Below are positions 8,265 through 16,514 of a DNA stretch of 49,857 bases, in pieces. The notes beneath the pieces were generated by a model. That model did no database searches and was not told the origin of the DNA. It saw nothing but the letters and a program-made list of their open reading frames with translations. The position numbers and the translations under genes were made by a program. How positions within the stretch are numbered: position 1 is the stretch's first letter; each line of letters begins with the position of its first letter. The stretch comes from Myxococcaceae bacterium (lineage in GTDB: Bacteria; Myxococcota; Myxococcia; Myxococcales; Myxococcaceae): NCBI GenBank assembly GCA_016926755.1, contig JAFGNZ010000122.1, positions 1 to 49,857 on the forward strand, read 5' to 3'.

Positions 8265-9878
8265 TCACAGCAGCTTGTAGTAGCGCAGCGGCTGGCCCAC
8301 GTTCTTCACCGGCGTCTCCACGAGCTTGCTGAACCTCAGCCCCTGGACCCAGGACTCCTGGGACTCGCCCAGCGCCTGGCGCGCGCGCTCCATCAGCAGC
8401 GTCTCCCGGAAGCCGCCCAGCGACTGCAGCCGCGCCGTCTGGTTCATCCCCGTGGAGAAGGCGGTGTAGTTCCGGTTGGGCCCGAACAGGCCGCAGTGGG
8501 CGTGCGCCAGGTTCACCCCGACGGCCACGCCCAGGCCGGGCAGCTGCACCCGCTGGCAGAGCGCCAGCACCTCGTCCCGGGCGCTGAGGGAGGCGGTGTA
8601 CTCCTGGATGTCCAGCGCGGCGCGCATGGCCGCCTCGGCGCGCTGCACGCGGCTGGTCTCGAAGAAGGGCGGGCCGAACAGGCCGATGACGCAGTCCCCC
8701 ACCATCTTGTCGAAGACGCCGCCGTGCTCCCAGATGAAGTCCACCACGCGCGCGCTCCACTCATCCACGAAGCGGCCGATGCTCTTGGGGCTGTCGAAGC
8801 CGTGCTCGCAAATGCGGGTGAAGCTGTTGATGTCCGCGAAGAGGATGCCCAGCTCCTGATCCTGCGGCCGCAGGTGGTTGGCGTAGGCCGGATCCCTCAG
8901 CAGCTCGTCGATGGCGCGGTTGTGGAAGAACTGCGAGAGGTGGATGCGCTCGCGGTTGTAGTCCAGCAGCCGCTGGCTGAGCCCGGAGGCCAGCAGGCGG
9001 ACGATCTCCATCGTGTACGCCGAGAGGTCCTCGTCGCTCCAGAGGACGATCTTCCCCAGGTGCTCGCCGGAGGAGGCCCCGGAGATGAGCACCACCTCCG
9101 AGGTGCGCCCGCGCGCCTGGCCGAAGAGCTGCCGCGGCGAGCCTTCCACGCGGTTGAGCAGCTCCGGGCCATGCTTCTGGATGAGGCGATCCAGGTGTGG
9201 CCCGCGGCGCTCGGCGCTCTCGTACTCCAGGTGGCCGTGGCGCCACGTGCGGTAGTGCAGCACCTGGGGGCGCACCGCGTCCCGGTACAGCAGCAGGAAG
9301 CCGGGCAGCCGCACCCGCTGCGCCAGGGCCAGCACGGCCTGATCCATCCCCATCTCGAAGACGGGGTTGGCCAGGTGCTGGTTGCACTGGACGATGAGGT
9401 GGTGCTTCTCCACGGCGGTGTGGACCAGGCACAGCACGGTGTCGAGCAGCTCGGCCACCGTCTCCAGCATGCGGGCGATGCGCGCGGACTCCTGCACGCC
9501 CGTGAGCTCGCCCGGGAAGAGCATGCCGATGGAGCCCAGCCGCGTGCCCACCACGTCCAGGGCCTGGGTGACGAGCGTCCCCAGCTCATGGAGCCGCACC
9601 CCGGCGTTCTCCTCCAGCAACGGGCCGGGGTGGCGCTCTCCCCAGTCCCCCTCGGTCCAGGTCTGCTCGGCCAGCTCCTCGTTGCGCGTGGTGAGGGCGA
9701 TGGCGCGCGCGCCCGTCAGCGCCAGGACGCGCGGGAAGCACCGGTTGAACGTCTGGGTGAGGCTCTCGCGCTGCTTGATGCTCTCCTCCAGCAAATCATC
9801 CATGGCGCGCTGGAGGTGGCGCAGCGATCGGAGCTCCTCCAGCGAGGGCTCCGCGGGCAGCGGGTACGACGCTTTCAT
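8265..9878 (-). CDS. Class III adenylate/guanylate cyclase with N-terminal GAF-like sensor region
   Basis: A 537-residue cytoplasmic protein. Residues about 335-510 are a class III nucleotidyl cyclase catalytic domain: metal-binding D349 in LFADINSF and D395 in MVGDCVIG (46 residues apart, as expected), the loop GVAVGVNLAHAHCGLFG, and the late Asn/Arg motif MNQTARL. The usual GEVVVG is GLAHAHCG-like, a variant. The N-terminal 300 residues begin with a coiled coil (QRAMDDLLEESIKQRESL) and probably hold one or two GAF-like folds. No membrane segments. The gene follows the metallophosphoesterase gene by 11 bases on the same strand, so the two are probably one transcript. Whether it makes cAMP or cGMP is not clear. 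Confidence 0.88.
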   Translation of the reverse strand: MKASYPLPAEPSLEELRSLRHLQRAMDDLLEESIKQRESLTQTFNRCFPRVLALTGARAIALTTRNEELAEQTWTEGDWGERHPGPLLEENAGVRLHELGTLVTQALDVVGTRLGSIGMLFPGELTGVQESARIARMLETVAELLDTVLCLVHTAVEKHHLIVQCNQHLANPVFEMGMDQAVLALAQRVRLPGFLLLYRDAVRPQVLHYRTWRHGHLEYESAERRGPHLDRLIQKHGPELLNRVEGSPRQLFGQARGRTSEVVLISGASSGEHLGKIVLWSDEDLSAYTMEIVRLLASGLSQRLLDYNRERIHLSQFFHNRAIDELLRDPAYANHLRPQDQELGILFADINSFTRICEHGFDSPKSIGRFVDEWSARVVDFIWEHGGVFDKMVGDCVIGLFGPPFFETSRVQRAEAAMRAALDIQEYTASLSARDEVLALCQRVQLPGLGVAVGVNLAHAHCGLFGPNRNYTAFSTGMNQTARLQSLGGFRETLLMERARQALGESQESWVQGLRFSKLVETPVKNVGQPLRYYKLL

Positions 9879-9889
9879 GACCCCGGGTT

Positions 9890-10780
9890 CTACAGCCGCC
9901 CGGGCCCGGTGTCACAGCCTCCCCCCGGCACCTGGGGGACGTGCTTCTCCCCCCCGAGCACCTGGCCGTCCGAGACTTCGATGACCCAGTACCCCTCGCG
10001 CCCGGCCATGGTGGACGAGCCGGCGCCGAAGATGTGGGGCCGCTCGGCGGTGGCCGGGTGGTGGTAGCGGTGGTGGATGTGGCCGTGCAGGACGGCGTGG
10101 CGAGGCCCGGGCAGCAGGCGGCAGAGCGCCTCCGCATCCCGCAGCCCGTGAGTCCTGGAGTCCGCCTTCCCGCGGTGCGTCAGGGGCGCATGGTGGACCA
10201 CCACGAGCAGCGCGCGGCCGGCCAGCCGTGGATCCTTCGCCACCGCCTCGAGCCCCTCGAGCTGCGCCGGGCCGATGAGGCCGCTGGAGATGCCCGGCAC
10301 CGGGGGCACCCGCGCCGAGCGGAGCCCCACGACGGCGGCCCCCTCCCCCACCAGCCGGACGAAGGGGAACCCATCCTCCCGGCAGTGCTCGGGCAGATCG
10401 CTCTCCAGGAGGTGGCCGAAGTAGCGCTCGAAGCGCCTGCTGCGGTGGCTGCCCGGCGTGTAGACGTCGTGGTTGCCGGGGATGATGGTGCACCGGCGCC
10501 GATCCTCCGCCAGCTCCCCGAGCGCGGTCCGGGCCCCCTGGAACTCGCTGTCCAGGGCGTAGGCGGTGAGGTCCCCCGAGAGGATGAAGTGGTCGGCCGA
10601 GTGCTCCCTCGCCGCGCGGGCGATGGCGGCGAGCGTCTCCGGGGCACGGCGGTAGGCGCGGGCCCGGCCGCCCACCGTGAGCTCCGCGAGGGCCACCCAG
10701 CGGCGCCAGCCGAGCCGGAGGAACGACTGGGCGAAGTAGTCGGCGGTGATGTGGACGTCGGAGCAGTGGACGAAGCGCAT
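9890..10780 (-). CDS. Calcineurin-like metallophosphoesterase, possibly a cyclic-nucleotide phosphodiesterase
   Basis: A 296-residue protein starting MRFVHCSDVH; this start puts the first metal motif at residues 8-10 as usual, although no strong ribosome binding site precedes it. All calcineurin-like motifs occur in order: DVH (D8, H10), GDL, GNHD, a single His in VVHHAP and GHIHHR. The layout resembles CpdA-type class III cyclic nucleotide phosphodiesterases. Position supports a link: its stop is 11 bases upstream of the cyclase start on the same strand. The known family also includes UDP-2,3-diacylglucosamine hydrolases and other phosphoesterases, so cyclic-nucleotide hydrolysis is an inference from context. 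Confidence 0.85.
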   Translation of the reverse strand: MRFVHCSDVHITADYFAQSFLRLGWRRWVALAELTVGGRARAYRRAPETLAAIARAAREHSADHFILSGDLTAYALDSEFQGARTALGELAEDRRRCTIIPGNHDVYTPGSHRSRRFERYFGHLLESDLPEHCREDGFPFVRLVGEGAAVVGLRSARVPPVPGISSGLIGPAQLEGLEAVAKDPRLAGRALLVVVHHAPLTHRGKADSRTHGLRDAEALCRLLPGPRHAVLHGHIHHRYHHPATAERPHIFGAGSSTMAGREGYWVIEVSDGQVLGGEKHVPQVPGGGCDTGPGRL

Positions 10781-10960
10781 GGAGTGATCCGGGCAGGAAC
10801 GGCCCGAGGGAGGTGGAACATTCTCGCCGAGGAGCCCGGCGAGGGAAGCAGGTTCGACAGGGCCTCGACCCAGGGGAGCACTGCCTCGCGCTCGACTGGC
10901 CCGCCTCGGCGGAGTACGAGTTCTCCGACTGGACCCCTGATTTACCTGCCCCCTGGCCCC

Positions 10961-12163
10961 ATGACGCGAACCGTGCTCCTCCTCAGCCTGCTCCTGGGCG
11001 CCGCCGCCAGCGCCCAGGGGGCGCCCCGGCGTGTGGCCGTACTCCCCTTCCAGGCGATCTCCAGCGACGTGCCCTCGCGAGCGGGCCCCCGGGCGACGGC
11101 GCGGCTCGCCACCGAGGTGCGTGGGATCCCCAGCCTGGAGCTGGCCGAGCCACCCGCGACGGAGCCTCCCAAGGAGGCCCTGGCCCAGGCCCGCGCCGCG
11201 GTGAAGGAGGCGGAAGCCCGGAGAGAGCGCCGCGACTTCGCGGGAGCGGAGGCCTCGCTCGGCCAGGCGCTCGAGGCCTTCTCCACCGCGGCGGTGGCCC
11301 TCCCGGATGGACGCGAGCTGGCGGATGCGTACGCGCTGCTCGCCGCGGTGCGCTACTCCCAGGGCAGGGACGAGGAGGCCGAGCGCGCGCTCGCCTTCGC
11401 CCTGGCGCTCTCTCCCGGACGGGAGCTCCCGCTGACCGCCACCTCTCCGCTCTTCGCGCGCACGGTGGAGCGCGTGCACGCGTCCCTGAGGGAGCAGCCT
11501 CGCGGCGGCGTGCGCTTCGTCTCCGTGCCCTCGGGGGTGGCGGTGACGCTCGACGGCCAGCCCGTGGGGCCTGCTCCGGTGCGGGTGGTGGAGGTCCCTC
11601 CCGGAGCCCACCTGTGGCGCGCGGTGCTGCCCTCCGGCGAGCCGACGGGCGGGATTGTCGAGGCGGTAGGGGGCAAGGAGGTGGATGTGACGGTGCGGCC
11701 TCCGGGCGAGGGCCCAGGCGCGATGCTCGCCTCGGCGCTCGCGGCCAACCGCCTGGACGCGACGGCGGTGGAGGAGGCGGCGGCGCTCGGGCAGGCGCTG
11801 CGCGCGGAGCTCGTCGTCCTCGGCACGGTGTCCCGGACGAGCGCCGGGCTCGCCCTGGATCCCCTCGTGCTCGATCCCGGCTCCAAGGCGCTGCGCCGGC
11901 TGCCTCGCATCGCGCTGGACACGGATCTGCTCGATGCGGGGCCTCCTCTGCGGGAGCTCTCCGCCGCGCTCGCCGCGCGTGGCCTCCAGCTCGGAGAGCC
12001 CGTGTCGCCCCCTGTCGCTCCGGCTCCGGGCCCGGCCCCGGCGTCCCGCCTCGCCCAGGTGAAGTACCCGCTGGCGGACAAGCCCGTGGGCGCCTCGAAG
12101 CCCGCGGCTTCCGCGCCAGATCGCGCCCCTCTCGCTCCCAGGAAGCCCCTCGTCCGCCCATGA
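10961..12163 (+). CDS. Exported TPR/PEGA-domain protein
   Basis: A 400-residue protein with a signal peptide (LLLSLLLGAAASAQG, cleavage near residue 19-20). Then come RRVAVLPF, a typical start of periplasmic TPR proteins, a helical TPR-like region (about 60-170) and a PEGA domain at about 185-240 (VRFVSVPSGVAVTLDG, PVGPAPVRV, PPGAHLWRA). A Pro/Ala-rich tail from about 350 is likely disordered. PEGA proteins are usually cell-surface or periplasmic and bind sugars or peptidoglycan by analogy; no enzyme motif is seen. Its stop overlaps the gluQ start as ATGA, so both are probably co-translated. The 180 bases before it hold no gene. Confidence 0.8.
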   Translation: MTRTVLLLSLLLGAAASAQGAPRRVAVLPFQAISSDVPSRAGPRATARLATEVRGIPSLELAEPPATEPPKEALAQARAAVKEAEARRERRDFAGAEASLGQALEAFSTAAVALPDGRELADAYALLAAVRYSQGRDEEAERALAFALALSPGRELPLTATSPLFARTVERVHASLREQPRGGVRFVSVPSGVAVTLDGQPVGPAPVRVVEVPPGAHLWRAVLPSGEPTGGIVEAVGGKEVDVTVRPPGEGPGAMLASALAANRLDATAVEEAAALGQALRAELVVLGTVSRTSAGLALDPLVLDPGSKALRRLPRIALDTDLLDAGPPLRELSAALAARGLQLGEPVSPPVAPAPGPAPASRLAQVKYPLADKPVGASKPAASAPDRAPLAPRKPLVRP

Positions 12164-13104
12164 GCTTTCGTGGCCGCTTCGCCCCCAGTCCCACCGGACG
12201 CCTCCACCTCGGCAACGCCCGGAGCGCGCTGCTCGGCTGGCTCCAGGCCCGCGCCGCCGGAGGCCAGTTCCTCCTGCGGGTGGAGGACCTCGACCGCGCG
12301 CGCTGCCGCCCCCAGTTCGTCGATGAGCTGATGCGCGATCTGGAGTGGCTGGGGCTCACCTGGGATGAGCAACCCCTCTTCCAGAGCACGCGGGACGAGG
12401 TGTACCGGGAGGCCCTGGCGCGGCTGGAGCGAGAGGGGCTCGTCTACCCCTGCTTCTGCACGCGCGCGGAGATCGCCCGCGCGGCGAGCGCTCCCCACGG
12501 CCTGAGCGAAGAGGGGCCTCGCTACCCGGGCACCTGCTCGCGGCTCTCCGCGGCCGAGCTCTCCGAGCGCTCCCGCACACGCGCTCCCGCGTACCGCTTC
12601 CGCGCCCGGCCCGGCGAGGTGCGCTTCGTGGACGGGCTGCAAGGCCCGTACACCCAGGACGTGGAGGCGCTGGTGGGAGACTTCGTCGTGCGCCGCAATG
12701 ACGGGGTGGCCAGCTACCAGCTCGCGGTGGTGGTGGACGATGCGGCCACGGGCATCACCCACGTGCTGCGCGGGGATGATCTGCTCAGCTCCACGCCCCG
12801 GCAGCTCCAGCTCTACGCCGCGCTCGGGCTGAAGGCGCCGGAGTTCTTCCACGTGCCCCTGGTGCTGGGAGAGGACGGCAAGCGGCTCGCCAAGCGAGAG
12901 GGGGCCTTCGCCCTGGCCGAGCTCCGAGAGCGTGGGCTGCCCGCCGAGCGGGTCCTCGGCGTGCTCGCCGCCTGGAGCGGGCTCGGCGAGGGGGGCCCGG
13001 TGAGCCTGGGAGAGCTGGTGCGGCGCTTCCGGCCCGAGGCCCTCCCCAGGGCTCCCGTGGTGGCCCACGAGCAGACGCTCGTCACCGCGCTCGAGCTCCG
13101 CTGA
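12160..13104 (+). CDS. gluQ: Glutamyl-Q tRNA(Asp) synthetase
   Basis: A 314-residue protein, matching GluQ length (about 300) and lacking the anticodon-binding domain of GluRS. It charges glutamate onto queuosine at position 34 of tRNA(Asp). The HIGH motif is HLGN at 16-19, the KMSKS motif KRLAK at 241-245, and the zinc site fits GluQ: C98, C100, Y122, C126. The start overlaps the TPR/PEGA gene by 4 bases (ATGA). A 6-bp stem with an 11-base loop, GCTCCC/GGGAGC, lies about 40 bases after the stop and may end the transcript. Confidence 0.93.
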   Translation: MSFRGRFAPSPTGRLHLGNARSALLGWLQARAAGGQFLLRVEDLDRARCRPQFVDELMRDLEWLGLTWDEQPLFQSTRDEVYREALARLEREGLVYPCFCTRAEIARAASAPHGLSEEGPRYPGTCSRLSAAELSERSRTRAPAYRFRARPGEVRFVDGLQGPYTQDVEALVGDFVVRRNDGVASYQLAVVVDDAATGITHVLRGDDLLSSTPRQLQLYAALGLKAPEFFHVPLVLGEDGKRLAKREGAFALAELRERGLPAERVLGVLAAWSGLGEGGPVSLGELVRRFRPEALPRAPVVAHEQTLVTALELR

Positions 13105-13234
13105 TCGCCTCCTCGGCCTGCGAAAGATCAAGCCTCGGGGGCTCCCTCCCACCCCCTGGGAGCGTGCCCATCTTCTCCGCGGATACGAGCGTCTCGCTGA
13201 TCGGCCGAGCGCTCCCATCGCAAGAGAGGCTGAC

Positions 13235-14167
13235 ATGGCGGAGATCGTGGAGAAATCGCGGGTGGAGGCAATCCCAGGGGTCCCCTTCAAGCTGAGCTGG
13301 GGCGCCATCTTCGGAGGGGCGTTCGTCGCCCTGGGCATCTGGATCCTGCTGTACTCGCTCGGGCTGGCGCTGGGGCTGTCCTCGGTGGACCCGGGAGATC
13401 CGGGCAGCGCGCGCTCGGCGGGCATCGGCACCGGCATCTGGTCGCTGATCGCGCCGCTCATCGCGCTCTTCATCGGCGGCCTGGTGGCGGCGCGGACCGC
13501 GGGCGTGGTGGACAAGGGCGGCGGCGCGCTCCACGGCGCGGTGCTCTGGGGCCTGACGACGCTGGCCGGCGTCATCGTGATGGGCATGGCGCTCTCGTCG
13601 CTGCTGGGAGCGGTGTTCAGCGTGGGAAAGAGCGCGGTGGGCGCCGCGGGCTCGGCCATCTCCGGCGCCGCCTCGCAGGGAGGTCAGGTGGGCACCATCG
13701 CGCGCTCGTTCGGGCTCAACGCGGAGGACGCGCTCGCGCCCATCAACCAGCGGCTGCAGCAGGAGGGCAAGCCCACCATCACCGCGGATCAGCTCCAGGC
13801 GACCACGAAGGACGTGCTCAACACCGCCATCCAGCAGGGCCGGCTGGATCGCGAGCTGCTGGTGAGCTCCATCGCCGAGAACACGGCGCTCTCGCGCCAG
13901 GACGCGCAGGAGCTCGCCGGCCGCATCGAGACGCAGTGGAATCAGGCCCAGGGGCAGGTGGGCGAGGTGAAGCAGCAGGTCCAGCAGGGCGCGCTCCAGG
14001 CCGCGGACACCACGGGCCGGGTCTTCTGGGGCGTGTTCTTCGCGCTCCTGCTCGGCCTGGCCTCCGCGATCCTCGGCGCCACGCTGGGGGTGAGCAAGCG
14101 CCAGCGCTTCTACGCGGGAGGCACCGTCGCTCCGCCGGTGGGCCCCCGCCGCGAGGTGTACCCGTAG
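13235..14167 (+). CDS. Polytopic membrane protein with a central soluble segment (PhnA-like family)
   Basis: A 310-residue protein with GAGAGG about 7 bases before the ATG. Hydrophobic segments lie at about 22-46, 66-90, 98-125 and 262-285, leaving a soluble, Gln/Ala-rich helical part (about 150-255) with ENTALSRQDAQELAGRI. Gly-rich first helices (GAIFGGAFVALGIWILL) resemble the poorly characterised PhnA-like membrane proteins of alphaproteobacteria. No transport or enzyme motif seen. A strong terminator hairpin follows. Function unknown. Confidence 0.75.
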   Translation: MAEIVEKSRVEAIPGVPFKLSWGAIFGGAFVALGIWILLYSLGLALGLSSVDPGDPGSARSAGIGTGIWSLIAPLIALFIGGLVAARTAGVVDKGGGALHGAVLWGLTTLAGVIVMGMALSSLLGAVFSVGKSAVGAAGSAISGAASQGGQVGTIARSFGLNAEDALAPINQRLQQEGKPTITADQLQATTKDVLNTAIQQGRLDRELLVSSIAENTALSRQDAQELAGRIETQWNQAQGQVGEVKQQVQQGALQAADTTGRVFWGVFFALLLGLASAILGATLGVSKRQRFYAGGTVAPPVGPRREVYP

Positions 14168-14178
14168 GCCGCGGCACC

Positions 14179-14220
14179 CGTGGCTCCCGGGAGGGCTCCA
14201 GCGCTCCGCCGGGAGCCACG
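14179..14220 (+). terminator. Hairpin terminator candidate, 12-bp perfect stem
   Basis: CGTGGCTCCCGG (14179-14190) pairs perfectly with CCGGGAGCCACG (14209-14220) across an 18-base loop that can fold further. It starts 11 bases after the stop of the membrane-protein gene. No T-run follows, as is common in this GC-rich DNA. Confidence 0.65.
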
Positions 14221-14267
14221 CGCGTCACGCGACGAACCGAACCCCATCCGGTGGCATAGTGAGCAGC

Positions 14268-14933
14268 ATGTCGGGCCGCTCCGTCCTTCTCTGGGTCGTG
14301 CTCCCCTTCGTGGGCCTGTGCGCGCTGGCGCTCTGGCTGACGCGGCCCACCTCTTCCGCTCCCGAGCCCACGGCCGAGCAGGAGGAGCAGCCCCCCACGA
14401 GCACCAGCGCCACGCCACGGGCTCCCGCCCCACGGCCGCCTGGCTCGTCCCCCGAGCCCGCAGGCCTGGCCCCCCTCCCTCCCACCACACCGAGCGAAGC
14501 GCCTCCCGCCGCCCCCCCACCGCCCGCTCCCAGCGCGGGCGCGCCCCTCCCCTCCCGCGCTCCATCGCCACCTCCCCTCCGCAGCCCGGAGGCCGGGCCG
14601 CGGGAGCAGGACTCCGAGGGCACGGTGGACAAAGAGGAGATCCGCCAGGCCATCCAGACGGTGGTGCCGTTGATCCGCCAGTGCTTCCTGGACGTGGCCA
14701 AGCGCTACCCCGGGCCCCAGACGGTGACGCTGAAGTTCACCATCGAGGGGCAGGGGCTGACGGGCCACTTCCGGGATGGCGAGGTGGTGGACACCACCAT
14801 CCAGGATCCATTCGCCCTTGCCTGCTTCCTGGACTCCCTGCTGGATGTTCGCTTCCCGCCGCCTCGTGGGGGGGGCAGGGTCACCATCACCTACCCTTTT
14901 CGCTTCGACCCGAACCCGGACGCTGGCCGTTGA
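14268..14933 (+). CDS. Single-pass AgmX/PglI C-terminal domain protein
   Basis: About 221 residues: one N-terminal membrane helix (VLLWVVLPFVGLCALALWL), a Pro/Ala/Ser-rich periplasmic linker (about 30-120) and a C-terminal domain of about 95 residues starting EEIRQAIQTVVPLIRQCF with GPQTVTLKFTIEG, the pattern of the AgmX/PglI C-terminal domain of myxobacteria. That domain resembles a TonB C-terminus, and the architecture (TM, Pro-rich spacer, C-domain) is TonB-like. AgmX is linked to adventurous gliding in Myxococcus xanthus; this protein lacks other AgmX modules, so a motility role is not implied. The start could also be GTG 14259; no clear ribosome binding site for either. Confidence 0.75.
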   Translation: MSGRSVLLWVVLPFVGLCALALWLTRPTSSAPEPTAEQEEQPPTSTSATPRAPAPRPPGSSPEPAGLAPLPPTTPSEAPPAAPPPPAPSAGAPLPSRAPSPPPLRSPEAGPREQDSEGTVDKEEIRQAIQTVVPLIRQCFLDVAKRYPGPQTVTLKFTIEGQGLTGHFRDGEVVDTTIQDPFALACFLDSLLDVRFPPPRGGGRVTITYPFRFDPNPDAGR

Positions 14934-15007
14934 GGCCCCCATCTCGTAAGGTGGTCTCGCCCACGTCCGCATGCCCGCTCCTCTCAGGTGCGCCTGACAC
15001 GCCTCGC

Positions 15008-15850
15008 ATGCCTGCCACCATCGAACAGCTCGGACCCCAGCACTCGGATGCCTTGCGCGCGTTCCTCGCGAAGGACTCGACGCACAACATCTACCTGCTG
15101 GGGCTCTTCGAGGAGTTTGGCATCGTTCCGCGCGCGGGCCGGGCGCGGTTCGCCTTCCACGGGCGCTTCGACGACAAGGGCCTGAGCGCCGCGCTCTTCG
15201 TGGGCGGTAGCGGGGGCCTGGTGGTGCCCTCCGCGAGCGATCCCACCTGCATCACCGAGATCGCCGAGCACCTGGCACCCGAGGTCCGGCTCCAGGCCTC
15301 GCTGGGCGAGAAGTCCGCGGTGGACGCGCTGCTGCGCATCCTCGGCAACAACGCCAAACCCCGGCTGTCCCGAACGCAGCGCCTGTTCGCCGTGTCCGCC
15401 GATGACCTGGGGCCCTTCACCAACCCCACCCTGCGGCTGGCCCGGGAGGAGGATCTGCCCCGGCTGATGCCGCTGGCGGTCGGGGCGGTGCGGGAGCTGC
15501 TGGAGCGCGATCCGCTCGCCGAGGATCCCCACGGCTACGAGGCGCGCGTCATGCAGCGCGTACGGGGCCGGAGGACCTACGTGCTGGAGGAGCACGGCGC
15601 CCTGGTCTTCAAGGTGGACATCGGCAGCCGCTCCCAGCACGGGGCGGAGCTGGAGGGCCTCTACACGGTGCCGAGCGAGCGCCACAAGGGCCACGCGACG
15701 CTGTGCCTGGGGCAGATCTCCCGGCACCTGCTCTCCTCGCTGCCGCGGCTCGTGCTGCGGGTGGACGAGAAGGACGAGAGCCTGGCCCGGATCGCGCGCA
15801 AGGTGGGCTTCCTGGCTGGCAGGGTCCACCGCCTGGTGCTCGTGGAATAG
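15008..15850 (+). CDS. GNAT-family N-acetyltransferase
   Basis: A 280-residue protein. The N-terminal half (about 1-130) is a degenerate GNAT-like fold starting DALRAFLAKDSTHNIYLLGL; the C-terminal half (about 140-280) is a GNAT domain with LRLAREEDLPRLMPLA, the beta4-beta5 region ELEGLYTVPSERHKGHAT (the acetyl-CoA loop, with Q/RxxGxG/A reduced to ERHKGHA) and a C-terminal strand LVLRVDEKDESLARIARKVGF. This two-part layout is typical of DUF4081-GNAT proteins. The ATG at 15008 begins the recognisable domain. Acceptor substrate unknown. Confidence 0.82.
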   Translation: MPATIEQLGPQHSDALRAFLAKDSTHNIYLLGLFEEFGIVPRAGRARFAFHGRFDDKGLSAALFVGGSGGLVVPSASDPTCITEIAEHLAPEVRLQASLGEKSAVDALLRILGNNAKPRLSRTQRLFAVSADDLGPFTNPTLRLAREEDLPRLMPLAVGAVRELLERDPLAEDPHGYEARVMQRVRGRRTYVLEEHGALVFKVDIGSRSQHGAELEGLYTVPSERHKGHATLCLGQISRHLLSSLPRLVLRVDEKDESLARIARKVGFLAGRVHRLVLVE

Positions 15851-15893
15851 CCCCCACCTGCCGGCCCATTGCCGTAGATTGCCCTGCGTCGCC

Positions 15894-16514
15894 ATGGCTC
15901 GCCCGACTCCCAGCCGCCGCCCCCTCTCCGGAGAGGGCCCCGTCCTCCTCCACGCGCCCACGGATCCCCGCTGGCTGCCGCTGGCGCTCGAGCGCTTCGA
16001 CGAGGTGCTCGTCGACCACGCCCACTGCGAGAAGAAGGCCGCCGCCAACGCCCTCTCGCTGCTGCAGGCGTACCCGGAGCTGCCCGGCCTGCCGGCGCAG
16101 ATGGCCCGGCTGGCGCGGGAGGAGAGCGCCCACCTGGCCCGCGTGCTGGATCTGATGGCCGCGCGCGGCCTGACGCTCAACAAGGATGCGGGAGACCCGT
16201 ACGCCCAGGGGCTCCAGAAGCTCATCCGCACGCCATCCGCCGAGCGCAAGATCGACCGGCTGCTGGTGGCGGCCATCATCGAGGCGCGCTCCTGTGAGCG
16301 CCTCTCGCTGCTGGCCGAGGGGCTGGAGGATCCGGCGCTGCGCCGCTTCTATGGAGAGCTGGCGCAGTCGGAGGATGGGCACCAGTCGCTCTTCTTCCGG
16401 CTCGCGGTGACGGCCGGAGGAGACGAGGCGGCGGTGCGCGAGCGGCTGGAGGCGCTGCTGGCCCGCGAGGCCGAGGTGCTGGCCTCCATCGGCCTGCGCG
16501 CCGCCATTCACTGA
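15894..16514 (+). CDS. miaE: tRNA-(ms2io6A)-hydroxylase MiaE
   Basis: About 206 residues, the normal MiaE size. MiaE is a non-heme di-iron monooxygenase of the ferritin-like superfamily that hydroxylates the isopentenyl side chain of 2-methylthio-N6-isopentenyladenosine at tRNA position 37. The Fe ligands are seen as ExxH pairs and single Glu: HCEKKAAANALSLL, EESAHLARV, EARSCERL and SEDGHQSLF. Recognisable MiaE phrases are WLPLALERFDEVLVDHAHCEK and LIRTPSAERKIDRLLVAAIIEARSCER in part. ATG 15894 is used; TTG 15879 is in frame but lacks support. The stop overlaps the permease stop on the other strand by 7 bases. Confidence 0.92.
   Translation: MARPTPSRRPLSGEGPVLLHAPTDPRWLPLALERFDEVLVDHAHCEKKAAANALSLLQAYPELPGLPAQMARLAREESAHLARVLDLMAARGLTLNKDAGDPYAQGLQKLIRTPSAERKIDRLLVAAIIEARSCERLSLLAEGLEDPALRRFYGELAQSEDGHQSLFFRLAVTAGGDEAAVRERLEALLAREAEVLASIGLRAAIH

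Noticed and set aside
8496-10067. 523-codon plus-strand open frame opposite the cyclase
   Set aside because: Shadow of a gene with conserved cyclase motifs; the translation is low-complexity.
11353-13659. Very long minus-strand open frame (768 codons) opposite the TPR/PEGA gene and gluQ
   Set aside because: It is antisense to genes with clear domains, lacks a ribosome binding site and its translation is low-complexity. Long antisense frames are expected in very GC-rich DNA.
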